In this document: positions 1 through 7,046 of the stretch, one piece after another
Numbering within the stretch: position 1 is the stretch's first letter
Layout of the letters: the number at the start of each line of letters is the position of its first letter
From: Colivivens sp964452915
GTDB taxonomy: Bacteria; Bacteroidota; Bacteroidia; Bacteroidales; Bacteroidaceae
Length of the DNA stretch: 23,547 nt
Assembly: GCA_964452915.1 (NCBI GenBank)
Contig: CAYVNW010000039.1
Location: forward strand, 1-23,547
Reading direction: 5' to 3'
The notes under the pieces: model-generated
Databases searched by the model: none
What the model was told of the DNA's origin: nothing
What the model saw: only the letters and a program-made list of their open reading frames with translations
Program-made: the position numbers and the translations under genes

Positions 1-383
1 TTTTCTATTATGCTTTAATTGTTAATTCGGTGTAAAGTAATTCTGTATTAAGTCATTAATGTTTACAATAACTCTATATGTAGTACGGGCACATCCACCA
101 GCGAGAGAGCTTATTACAAAACAAACAGAGCGTGACAAATAGCTTACAGAATGATATTGTTGGATTGTATTTGACAAAAATGTATCTCTGAAAAAGCCAA
201 TGTCAGAAATAATGCTTAACTTTGCATACAATGCACAATAGAATATGTCCTAGTTCTAAAAGAATACGGCAGTCATCAAGTGCAGGCTACAATTGGAATG
301 TGTCACTGACGCTTTGTTTTTGGCTATTTGAAACTACCACAATCAGATAACCTGTCAAGAACATAGCAGAATGGGATGCTACG
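1..383. other. Leading intergenic stretch without a supported gene
   Basis: I find no convincing protein gene, tRNA or rRNA here. The longest open frame (minus strand, 69 codons) has no recognisable features. A plus-strand TAACTTTG at 217-224 matches the Bacteroidetes -7 box but lacks a good -33 TTTG. Weak inverted repeats occur, for example TGCAT/ATGCA just after 224 and AGTG (279-282) with CACT (304-307). The stretch may be the 5' part of the structured transcript annotated from 384. Confidence 0.5.
217..224 (+). promoter_or_regulatory. Possible -7 box upstream of structured RNA
   Basis: TAACTTTG fits the Bacteroidetes -7 consensus TAnnTTTG. No TTTG lies 19-21 bases upstream, so it is a half-match. 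If used, transcription would start near 231 and run through the folded region to the terminator at about 559, giving a transcript of about 330 nt, or reading into the acyltransferase gene. Confidence 0.3.
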
Positions 384-560
384 GGTAGGTATATATAATT
401 ACCTCCAAGGCGTGCGGAGGACAGATTGGTCCTCATGCACGCTGTATGGGCTTAAAGTATACCAAACAGCGCGGGGATCTCTTTGCTTGTTCACAGGTTG
501 GGCTGTGGTAGGCCTCAAATAGCGAACAAGCAACAGTTAGATACCCCGCTTTTCTTTTTG
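384..560 (+). ncRNA. Candidate structured RNA or attenuated leader, family unknown
   Basis: Three consecutive hairpins are visible. The first pairs AGGTA (387-391) with TACCT (400-404). The second pairs GCGTGC (410-415) with GCACGC (437-442) and, inside, GAGGAC (417-422) with GTCCTC (429-434), closing a 6-base loop. The third is the long terminator stem at 471-549. CCTCC (402-406) could instead pair with GGAGG (416-420), so hairpins one and two compete with an alternative fold. It sits 28 bases before the acyltransferase gene, so it could be an independent small RNA or a cis-acting attenuator. I see no tmRNA, RNase P, SRP or tRNA signature. A 6S-like or lineage-specific RNA is possible but not shown. 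Confidence 0.45.
471..560 (+). terminator. Strong intrinsic terminator with long imperfect stem
   Basis: GCGGGG (471-476) pairs with CCCCGC (544-549), ATCT (477-480) with AGAT (539-542), and TTGCTTGTTC (483-492) with GAACAAGCAA (524-533). Small bulges interrupt an otherwise nearly continuous stem of about 22 bp. The apical region contains a minor ACAG/CTGT hairpin. The stem is followed directly by TTTTCTTTTT (550-559), the classic intrinsic-terminator tail. It ends about 29 bases before the acyltransferase start. Confidence 0.8.
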
Positions 561-588
561 TTGCCATTTTAGTAATAAACAATATTTT

Positions 589-1311
589 ATGCTTAGGGTA
601 TCAGGCTATGTAATAAATGCAATGGTAGCAAAAGCGATGAATTTAGTCATTAAGTTACTACGTAAAGTTAACTTGTGGAAGACAATCTACTTCAATTTTC
701 ATTATTTCCCATGGCAAACAGCCATTCATTTGCCGGTTTTTATCTATAAACGTACAGAACTTTATAAGATGCATGGGCGCATTGTCATAGATGCTCCAGT
801 AAAAACAGGCCTGATAAAGTTTGGAGCACACGGATTAGGAACCCAAGACTTGAGATATTCTCGTACAATGTGGGAAGTTGCCGGCATATTAATTGTGAAA
901 GGCAACGTTTGCATTGGCCGTGGAAGCAAAATCAGTATTGGCAAAAATGCGACTCTTACATTGGGAGAAGACTTTAACATATCGGGGAACTCTGAAGTCA
1001 TTTGCCAAACAGGTATTACCTTTGGCAAGGATTGTTTATTATCATGGGATATACTGATTATGGATACAGATTTTCATAAAGTATTGAACAATGAAGGCAA
1101 AATTACCAATTCTCCCCGTACAATTAATATCGGCAATCATGTATGGATAGGATGCAGGAATACAATTTTAAAAGGTGTAACCATTGCTGACAACACCATA
1201 ATATCTGCCAACTCAACTATTACAAAGGACATAAAAGAATCACACAGTGTGGTTGGCGGACATGGAAATACTGCCGGAATTATAAAGATGGGCGTAGATT
1301 GGCAAAAGTAG
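589..1311 (+). CDS. Hexapeptide-repeat acyltransferase (left-handed beta-helix)
   Basis: Probably a cytoplasmic O- or N-acyltransferase using acetyl-CoA, of the type found in surface-polysaccharide pathways; the substrate cannot be read from sequence. From about residue 100 onward the protein shows the imperfect hexapeptide periodicity of the LbH fold, including NIGNHVWIGCRNTILKGVTI near residues 180-200. His163 in DTDFH is placed like the catalytic histidine of this superfamily. The N-terminal 90 residues are basic and aromatic-rich, as in capsule-locus homologues. The start is uncertain: ATG at 589 is the longest choice, but Met17 (637) begins a stretch that looks more like the family N-terminus. 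It stands alone behind a strong terminator, and its end faces the HIT/greA pair. Confidence 0.8.
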   Translation: MLRVSGYVINAMVAKAMNLVIKLLRKVNLWKTIYFNFHYFPWQTAIHLPVFIYKRTELYKMHGRIVIDAPVKTGLIKFGAHGLGTQDLRYSRTMWEVAGILIVKGNVCIGRGSKISIGKNATLTLGEDFNISGNSEVICQTGITFGKDCLLSWDILIMDTDFHKVLNNEGKITNSPRTINIGNHVWIGCRNTILKGVTIADNTIISANSTITKDIKESHSVVGGHGNTAGIIKMGVDWQK

Positions 1312-1324
1312 ACAATATAAAAAT

Positions 1325-1368
1325 ATTTATCCGCAAGTTCTTTCTACAGTCAGGCCTTGCGGATAAAT
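1325..1368. terminator. Bidirectional intrinsic terminator
   Basis: ATTTATCCGCAAG (1325-1337) is a perfect 13-bp inverted match to CTTGCGGATAAAT (1356-1368), with an 18-base loop. It lies between two convergent genes. A short T-run follows on the plus side (1372-1376), and the A-rich left flank gives a T-run on the minus strand, so it can serve both genes. Confidence 0.8.
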
Positions 1369-1384
1369 ACATTTTTGAACGCAG

Positions 1385-1786
1385 TCAAATTTTTTTGAAT
1401 TCTGCATAGATAGCATCGGCAGTAGCCTGCATCTCTTCAGCAGAAAATGTCTTTTTAGGATTGCTAAAGATCATGTCTTTTTCCGACTGCATAGGAACAA
1501 GATGAATGTGTGCATGAGGGACCTCCAAACCAAGAACTGCCTCACCAACCTTAATACAAGGGAAAGCCGCTTTTATTGCCTTTGCCACTTTCTTAGCAAA
1601 AATCTGAAAACGGCCTATTTCATCATCAGACATATCAAAGATGTAGTCGACCTCACGGCGCGGAATGCACAAAGTATGTCCCTTGACCAAAGGATTGATG
1701 TCGAGAAACGCATAAAACTCATCATCCTCCGCACATTTATAACTCGGTATTTCACCAGCTGCAATTTTACTGAAAAGAGTCGCCAT
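1385..1786 (-). CDS. HIT family nucleotide-binding protein
   Basis: A 133-residue histidine-triad protein. The signature HAHIHLVP (His91, His93, His95) supplies the nucleophilic histidine and its partners for hydrolysis of nucleoside phosphoramidates or related purine nucleotides in the cytoplasm. The N-terminus (TLFSKIAAGEIPSYKCAED) and the IPRREVDYIFDM segment are typical of bacterial Hint-type proteins. The start is 23 bases after the greA stop on the same strand, so it is probably the second gene of a greA-HIT transcript from the promoter at 2410-2440. The physiological substrate is not known from sequence. Confidence 0.88.
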   Translation of the reverse strand: MATLFSKIAAGEIPSYKCAEDDEFYAFLDINPLVKGHTLCIPRREVDYIFDMSDDEIGRFQIFAKKVAKAIKAAFPCIKVGEAVLGLEVPHAHIHLVPMQSEKDMIFSNPKKTFSAEEMQATADAIYAEFKKI

Positions 1787-1809
1787 AATGCTCTTGCTTA
1801 TTTATAGGA

Positions 1810-2274
1810 TTATACAGAAATCTTTACAATTTCAAGTTCAATAACTCCTTGTGGAATTTTGATTGTAGCTATATCGCCGACCTTCTTTCCTAACAGCCCC
1901 TGCGCTATAGGTGTTGCTACAGAGATTTTGTTCTCACGAAGATTTGCTTCACTCTCGCTGACAATTGTATAAGTCATAGTCATTCCGGTCTTAACATTCT
2001 TCATCTCAACTTTTGAAAGGATCTGTACCACATCGGTTTGTACCTTTGAAGTATCGATGATTTTTGCATCGGCAAGAGTTGCTTTGAGTTGAGCAATCTT
2101 TGTTTCAAGTTTGCCTTGCGCCTCTTTAGCGGCGTCATACTCAGCATTTTCTGAGAGGTCACCTTTCTCACGAGCTTCCTGAATCTGACGAATTACCTCC
2201 GGACGCTCTACCTCTTCCAATTGTTTAATCTCGGCTCTGATTTTATCGTAGCCTTCACGTGACATGTAAGCCAT
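1810..2274 (-). CDS. greA: Transcription elongation factor GreA
   Basis: At 154 residues it is close to the usual GreA length. The N-terminal half is the antiparallel coiled coil that enters the RNA polymerase secondary channel and stimulates cleavage of backtracked RNA. The acidic tip is in the segment REKGDLSENAEYDAAKE, near residues 35-51, with the conserved Asp and Glu. The C-terminal half (about 80-154) is the FKBP-like domain, with the ISVATPIAQGLLGKKVGD stretch conserved in Gre factors. It is first in a short transcript with the HIT gene. A consensus promoter lies about 140 bases upstream, leaving a long leader that contains a strong hairpin. Confidence 0.95.
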   Translation of the reverse strand: MAYMSREGYDKIRAEIKQLEEVERPEVIRQIQEAREKGDLSENAEYDAAKEAQGKLETKIAQLKATLADAKIIDTSKVQTDVVQILSKVEMKNVKTGMTMTYTIVSESEANLRENKISVATPIAQGLLGKKVGDIATIKIPQGVIELEIVKISV

Positions 2275-2359
2275 TTTGTCCTTGTTTTTAGAATTTAATA
2301 GCGTTTATAATTTTGTTCATATCAATCCGAACACAGGATTCGGTTAGAGTGACAAGAAT

Positions 2360-2393
2360 AAGAATTCCGGCACCTTAACGTGTCGGAACTCTT
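2360..2393 (-). other. Hairpin in the greA leader / porZ-greA intergenic region
   Basis: TTCCGGCAC (2365-2373) pairs with GTGTCGGAA (2380-2388) around a 6-base loop (one G-U pair). After one mismatch the stem extends by AAGA (2360-2363) with TCTT (2390-2393). It lies just after the predicted greA transcription start. It could be a leader structure or the terminator of the upstream porZ operon, although the minus-strand tail TATTCTTG is only weakly U-rich. A second pair of mutually exclusive stems, AATCC/GGATT (2324-2340) and CCGAA/TTCGG (2327-2343), follows. Confidence 0.5.
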
Positions 2394-2409
2394 AAACTCA
2401 ATCACGCTG

Positions 2410-2440
2410 CAAAGTTAGCGTTTTTCTTTTTATTGACAAA
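2410..2440 (-). promoter_or_regulatory. Consensus Bacteroidetes promoter for greA-HIT
   Basis: On the minus strand TTTG (2440-2437) is followed after 19 bases by TAACTTTG (2417-2410). This matches the primary-sigma consensus TTTG-N19-21-TAnnTTTG of this phylum. The -33 box starts 12 bases past the porZ stop. Predicted transcription start is near 2404, giving a leader of about 130 nt. Confidence 0.8.
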
Positions 2441-2452
2441 ATTTTTTACCAC

Positions 2453-4774
2453 TTATTCTTTTATAACCAGGAATTTTGTCGCTACACCCTTGTCACCGTC
2501 CTCATCAGTTGCCAAGATATAATATATTCCAGAAGCCACACGTGAGCCACTGCTTGTCCTGCCATTCCAAGTATATTCGCCCCCTACGGATACACCCTCA
2601 TTAACAAGACGTCCGGCAGCATTGACAATTTTGACGATAGAGTTTGCCATCAGTCCCCGCACTATAATATTACCCGTATAGTTTGGCCTTACAGGATTCG
2701 GGTATACCTTTACCAAATCCTTATCAAAAGATTCCTCTGGATCCGTTGCGTTTCCCATATACGACACTAACCCTGCAGATGTTCCGAAGAAAACTTCGCC
2801 GGTACTGCCATCTATGGAGATGGAATATATATAATCGGAAAGGAGAGGGCTGTTGTTAGACGTAAAGTGTTCTAAAATTTCAGATCCGTCCGGATTCACG
2901 AGGTATACTCCGCTACCTTGTGTACCCATCCACTTGCGATTGCCTCCGTCAACAGCTATACAACGTACTTCAACTTCGCCCAACAAATAGTCAGCATAAC
3001 CAGTACCATCGTTACGTGGGACTTTACATTGCGTAATTGTAAAGTCATTACTGAATATAGCAGAAGGATTATACGTCATGAATGGTCCTACGTTGGTACC
3101 GATCCATACAGAACCATCTAAATCGGTCACAACACAATTAACCTTGTCGAACAGATAGGAGGTACCATCTTGATTTACCATTGAATGATATACTTTTTGC
3201 ACGTCATCAGAGCGCTGGTTCAACGTACCATTAGTGTCAAGGATGAAAAGACCTGCCGCACTGTTGCTGCCAGACGCACGACTTACAATCCATGCCCATC
3301 CACGCTCATCGAACATTATTTGGTCACATATCGGATTATTTGCGATTTCAGGACAATAGTATGAAAGCCATGTTCCATCCGTTTTCAAAATCTTAATGAT
3401 AGAATCACAGTCACTGTTTAGCATCCATAAGTTATTCTGGCCATCAAATGCCAATCCCGCTACTCTGACATAATAACCAGGGCGGGCATCGTTTGGCAGT
3501 ATAGATGTAAGAGCTGAGTTATTGTAGGTATAGTGCTTTACCATATGCTGGTTGCGGAACTCATATAATCCCGTTACCGCACTTACAAACTGATGATCCG
3601 GATCGTTAGGATCTTGTATGATATCCAACGCATTATAAAAATTGTTTGAGCCAATATAGTCTCTCAATGAATCTTCATTGAAACACGACCATACTCCATT
3701 CTCATACATTTGTGCGGTAAACTCACGACGGATCGAAGAAGTTTCCAATACCCCCCCGACAGACAATAGCCTGCTGCCATAATTTCTCATTCGATAAAAG
3801 TAGTTACGGATAGGACTGTTAGGAACGATGGAAGAGACTGTCATACTAAAAGAGTTATCAACATATCTTGCACCAACCAACCCGTTTGCTCCGCAAGCCA
3901 ACCAATAGTTATTACCTGAATTTGTCGCTGCAAATATGCCCAAATCATTATTTAAAGTATAGTGGTTGCCGTTTTGTTCAAACACATGAATTACCGATGA
4001 TGAGAAGAAAAACAAATTGTCACCACAAATACTGTATCCGTCGACAGTCGCATTGTCAAACGTGGTTATGGTAAACGTTTCACTGTTCGTTACCTGTACC
4101 ACACGATTCGATGGTGAGAGTGCATAATACCTGCCTCCGAATAAGACCAGTTTGTTTAGTACACGCGTACTCATTTGTGTCCAATTGCCGGCATCAAGCA
4201 AGTTATCCGCCAATGCTCCTCTATATACTCCACCGCTGGTCAGAGCGACAATGTGCCCTCCGTTGATAACAAGGCTATTCACACCATAGCCAAAATTGTA
4301 ATATCCGGCGAACACTTTCCGTCGTGTATCGAGGATCACAATACCTGAGCCCGTTGAGATATAAACATTGTCAGCATCGACATATATATCATTGATTGAT
4401 TTATCGCTCAATGACTTTTCCTTTAGTTCCGGCATATTATATATGTTTCCACTGGCATCAAGCAGGTCTATATTTCCATTTGCATACACTATTACCAATT
4501 GGTTTGTTGCTTCGCAAACAACAATGTCAAATATGCCCTCATCGCTGAGAATGGTTGACTTATCATAAGTTTCAACACTTGCATATTCAGGATCATAACT
4601 ATATAATCCGTCATTACTTACCACATACACAATGTTATTAAATAGTGCCGCATCCGTTGCTCTATGATAAGCGGCATATACACGCCAATCACCATATCCG
4701 GCGAATGAAGCTACAGGCATGGCAAGTAGTAACAAATACAAAACAATTGCAGCAAGAAACTTTTTCTTTCCCAT
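2453..4774 (-). CDS. porZ: PorZ-like T9SS-associated beta-propeller protein
   Basis: A 773-residue exported protein, essentially the size of Porphyromonas PorZ. A signal peptide is evident (basic GKKK, hydrophobic core, cleavage after about residue 25). The body carries many propeller-type blades (WRVYAAYHRATDAALFNNIV, VYISTGSGIVILDT, VWIGTNVGPFMTY, RKWMGTQGSGVYLV) consistent with two beta-propellers. From about residue 685 there is an Ig-like C-terminal sorting domain (VKVYPNPVRP, ASGIYYILAT, KFLVIKE) of the type IX secretion kind. In characterised T9SS species PorZ belongs to the outer-membrane attachment complex and recognises A-LPS. It starts 8 bases after rdgB, as last gene of the leuS operon. 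Other T9SS genes are not in view, so the role is inferred by family. Confidence 0.82.
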   Translation of the reverse strand: MGKKKFLAAIVLYLLLLAMPVASFAGYGDWRVYAAYHRATDAALFNNIVYVVSNDGLYSYDPEYASVETYDKSTILSDEGIFDIVVCEATNQLVIVYANGNIDLLDASGNIYNMPELKEKSLSDKSINDIYVDADNVYISTGSGIVILDTRRKVFAGYYNFGYGVNSLVINGGHIVALTSGGVYRGALADNLLDAGNWTQMSTRVLNKLVLFGGRYYALSPSNRVVQVTNSETFTITTFDNATVDGYSICGDNLFFFSSSVIHVFEQNGNHYTLNNDLGIFAATNSGNNYWLACGANGLVGARYVDNSFSMTVSSIVPNSPIRNYFYRMRNYGSRLLSVGGVLETSSIRREFTAQMYENGVWSCFNEDSLRDYIGSNNFYNALDIIQDPNDPDHQFVSAVTGLYEFRNQHMVKHYTYNNSALTSILPNDARPGYYVRVAGLAFDGQNNLWMLNSDCDSIIKILKTDGTWLSYYCPEIANNPICDQIMFDERGWAWIVSRASGSNSAAGLFILDTNGTLNQRSDDVQKVYHSMVNQDGTSYLFDKVNCVVTDLDGSVWIGTNVGPFMTYNPSAIFSNDFTITQCKVPRNDGTGYADYLLGEVEVRCIAVDGGNRKWMGTQGSGVYLVNPDGSEILEHFTSNNSPLLSDYIYSISIDGSTGEVFFGTSAGLVSYMGNATDPEESFDKDLVKVYPNPVRPNYTGNIIVRGLMANSIVKIVNAAGRLVNEGVSVGGEYTWNGRTSSGSRVASGIYYILATDEDGDKGVATKFLVIKE

Positions 4775-4782
4775 CTGTAGAT

Positions 4783-5364
4783 TTATTTATTATCTAAGAA
4801 CTCTTTTAAAAGTTGCACAGCCTTTGCACGGTGACTGATATGATTTTTAATGTCATCACCCAATTCCGCAAATGTCCGGTCATAACCATCAGGAATAAAA
4901 ATCGGATCATAACCAAATCCGGCGCCACCATGCTTCTCTGTAGCGATAGTTCCCTTTACGATTCCATCGAAGGAATATGTACCGCCTTTATATATTAACG
5001 CAATTGAGGTGTGAAATTGTGCGCTGCGCTCCGATTTTTTACTGAGTACACGTAAAAGTTTCCTCATATTAGCATCACTATCGTGCCCGTGTTCATCTGC
5101 ATACCGGGCAGTGTGAACTCCGGGCGCACCATCAAGAGCCATACATTCAAGGCCGGTATCATCAGCGAAACAATCAAGCCCGTAGCGGTCCTTTACGTAT
5201 TGTGCCTTTTGTAAAGCATTTTCCTGTATAGTGGCTCCTGTTTCAGGTATTTCATCGAAACATCCAATGTCTCTCAAACTCACAATATCATATTGCGTCC
5301 CAAGTATGGCGCGGATTTCTTCCAACTTATGGACGTTGTTGCTTGCAAAAACAAGTTTCTCCAT
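4783..5364 (-). CDS. rdgB: RdgB/HAM1 non-canonical purine NTP pyrophosphatase
   Basis: Hydrolyses XTP, dITP and ITP to monophosphates, keeping deaminated purines out of DNA and RNA. The 193 residues carry all family landmarks: SNNVHK (Lys13), the metal-binding Glu48 in TIQENALQKA, Asp68-Asp69 in FADDTGLE, the substrate-pocket motif GFGYDP (149-154) and SHR (177-179). Its ATG overlaps the upstream stop by one base (TAATG), so translation is probably coupled to the YitT fusion gene. That upstream gene ends in a diverged copy of this same domain, which makes this the one likely active enzyme of the pair. Confidence 0.95.
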   Translation of the reverse strand: MEKLVFASNNVHKLEEIRAILGTQYDIVSLRDIGCFDEIPETGATIQENALQKAQYVKDRYGLDCFADDTGLECMALDGAPGVHTARYADEHGHDSDANMRKLLRVLSKKSERSAQFHTSIALIYKGGTYSFDGIVKGTIATEKHGGAGFGYDPIFIPDGYDRTFAELGDDIKNHISHRAKAVQLLKEFLDNK

Positions 5365-7034
5365 TATTTAGATTTTTCAATAAATTGTTTCATCTTGTTT
5401 ATCGCTATAAACCGCTGACTTATCTTGTTTTTTACATCGGCACCCAGCTCTGCATAAGTTCTGTTTTGCCCGAGAGGGACAAATACAGAGTCGTAGAAAA
5501 AAGAATCAGCAACATTACCATATGGCTCGGTGGCAATTGTGCCTTCGAGCACACCATCGAATATGGTTGTCTCGCATTCTTTCGGGTTACTTGATTCACC
5601 GACAACAAGAGCAACCGCCGTGTGCAAACGAGCACTACGGTCACTTACCCCAGCCATTTCGTTAAGCAGCTTGTTTATATTGGCGGACACATCGTGGTTT
5701 TCTGGTTTATCAACAACTGGAGCGTGTTTATGTAATATATCGAGCATTTCCTTTGAAAGCTCTTCTGAAACAGGTTCAGATATAACCGTATTATTACTTT
5801 TGCTGACCTCCTTATCAATATCAACCGATGCATATCGCGATGAGTAAACACCAGGCAAACCGCCAAGAGCCTTACACTCAAGTGCGGAATCATCAGCAAA
5901 GCAGTCAAAACCATAATAGCGTTTAACGAAGTTCGCCTTTAGCAATGCATTTCCTTGTATGGTTGCGGCTTTCTCCGGGATGTCAATATAACAACCTATA
6001 TCAGCAAGAGATCTTATATCATATTTATTCCCAAGTATTGCACGCACCTCTGCCAACTTATGTTCGCTGTTACTTGCAAAGACAAGCGTTCGCTTACCTT
6101 GGAGTTCCTTGTCCTGCTTTACTTTCATCTTATCGAATCCTTCACCCCATACACCTTTCACATATCCCATTGAAACGAATGCATAAGGATCAATAGACCT
6201 TATCAGACGGAAAATGTAAACCTGGTCTCTACGTTTTACTATACTTACAATGACTTTGCGTTCTGTATTGGTATACCAACCTTCACCATTAAGCATGGTC
6301 ACACCATGTCCTTTCTTCACAATCGCGTTTGCTATAGCAGACGGATTGCGCGAGAAAATCATGAACTGGACAGATTGCCGGCTACGATTGGTATGGTAAT
6401 CGAGAGTCATACTGCATACGATTAGCATTACATAGCCAAAAATTACACGATACCAATCATGGAATACGAAATAACAACTTGAAATGATTATGATATCACA
6501 CAGCATAATCACTTGACCCAAGGAAACGTTCTTGTATTTGTTGACAATAGCAGCAATGATATCCGTACCACCTGTACTACCATTGTTTGAAAAACACAGA
6601 AACAATCCCGTACCTTGAATTAGTGCGCCCAACACACATGCCATAAAAGCCTCATCACCTATTAGCTTCGGCAAGTGTCCCTCTGGATCCATTACGATTC
6701 GCTGGAACAGCCAAAGCCAAAATGTTGTTGTCACAACTCCCCAAATAGTCTTCATACAGAATTTCCATCCAAGGACGATAACGGCAACAATCAAAAAGAC
6801 GGCATTTATAATACTGTACGTGACTTGTACCTCGATAGTTCCCGTTGCATAATATACAATTGCAGATATACCCGACACTCCTCCTGAAGTTAGTCCGTAT
6901 GGCAACATGAAACACACCTGCCCCACCGAATAAAGAAAGGTGCCACAGGCAATCATTAGATAGTCTTTTGCCTCCATCCAAGGATTGAACTTGAAATGTC
7001 CAGGAAAATGTATGTTAGCAGTTTTTAGTGCCAT
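5364..7034 (-). CDS. YitT-family membrane protein fused to a degenerate RdgB domain
   Basis: Residues 1 to about 200 resemble YitT/DUF161 proteins: several hydrophobic helices with conserved glycine-rich turns (GLTSGGVSGIS, GSTGGTDIIAAI). Residues about 215-295 match the cytosolic DUF2179 domain (VQFMIFSRNPSAIANAIVKK, GHGVTMLNGEGWY). YitT proteins normally stop there. Here a 20-residue linker leads into a 242-residue RdgB/HAM1-like domain from Arg315, clearly related to the RdgB encoded next door. Key positions are altered: metal-binding Glu is Gly361, the DDTG turn is DDSA (381-384), GFGYDP is SFFYDS (511-516), SHR is SQR (539-541), and about 40 extra residues lie after the SRYAS segment. 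The domain is therefore probably inactive as a pyrophosphatase and may bind nucleotide or regulate. The gene starts 12 bases after leuS and overlaps rdgB by one base. Confidence 0.88.
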   Translation of the reverse strand: MALKTANIHFPGHFKFNPWMEAKDYLMIACGTFLYSVGQVCFMLPYGLTSGGVSGISAIVYYATGTIEVQVTYSIINAVFLIVAVIVLGWKFCMKTIWGVVTTTFWLWLFQRIVMDPEGHLPKLIGDEAFMACVLGALIQGTGLFLCFSNNGSTGGTDIIAAIVNKYKNVSLGQVIMLCDIIIISSCYFVFHDWYRVIFGYVMLIVCSMTLDYHTNRSRQSVQFMIFSRNPSAIANAIVKKGHGVTMLNGEGWYTNTERKVIVSIVKRRDQVYIFRLIRSIDPYAFVSMGYVKGVWGEGFDKMKVKQDKELQGKRTLVFASNSEHKLAEVRAILGNKYDIRSLADIGCYIDIPEKAATIQGNALLKANFVKRYYGFDCFADDSALECKALGGLPGVYSSRYASVDIDKEVSKSNNTVISEPVSEELSKEMLDILHKHAPVVDKPENHDVSANINKLLNEMAGVSDRSARLHTAVALVVGESSNPKECETTIFDGVLEGTIATEPYGNVADSFFYDSVFVPLGQNRTYAELGADVKNKISQRFIAINKMKQFIEKSK

Positions 7035-7046
7035 TCTACAGTCACA

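Noticed and set aside
22..231. 69-codon minus-strand frame at the window start
   Set aside because: No recognisable features, no promoter, and its length is easily reached by chance.
384..560. Assignment of the folded RNA to tmRNA, RNase P or SRP RNA
   Set aside because: No tRNA-like CCA end, tag frame, RNase P GAGGAAAGTCC-type core or SRP GGAA-loop domain is present.
5364..7034. Frameshift or chimera artefact as the explanation of the YitT-RdgB fusion
   Set aside because: The fused domain differs throughout from the neighbouring rdgB and has its own insertion, which assembly duplication would not produce; the frame is clean over 556 codons.
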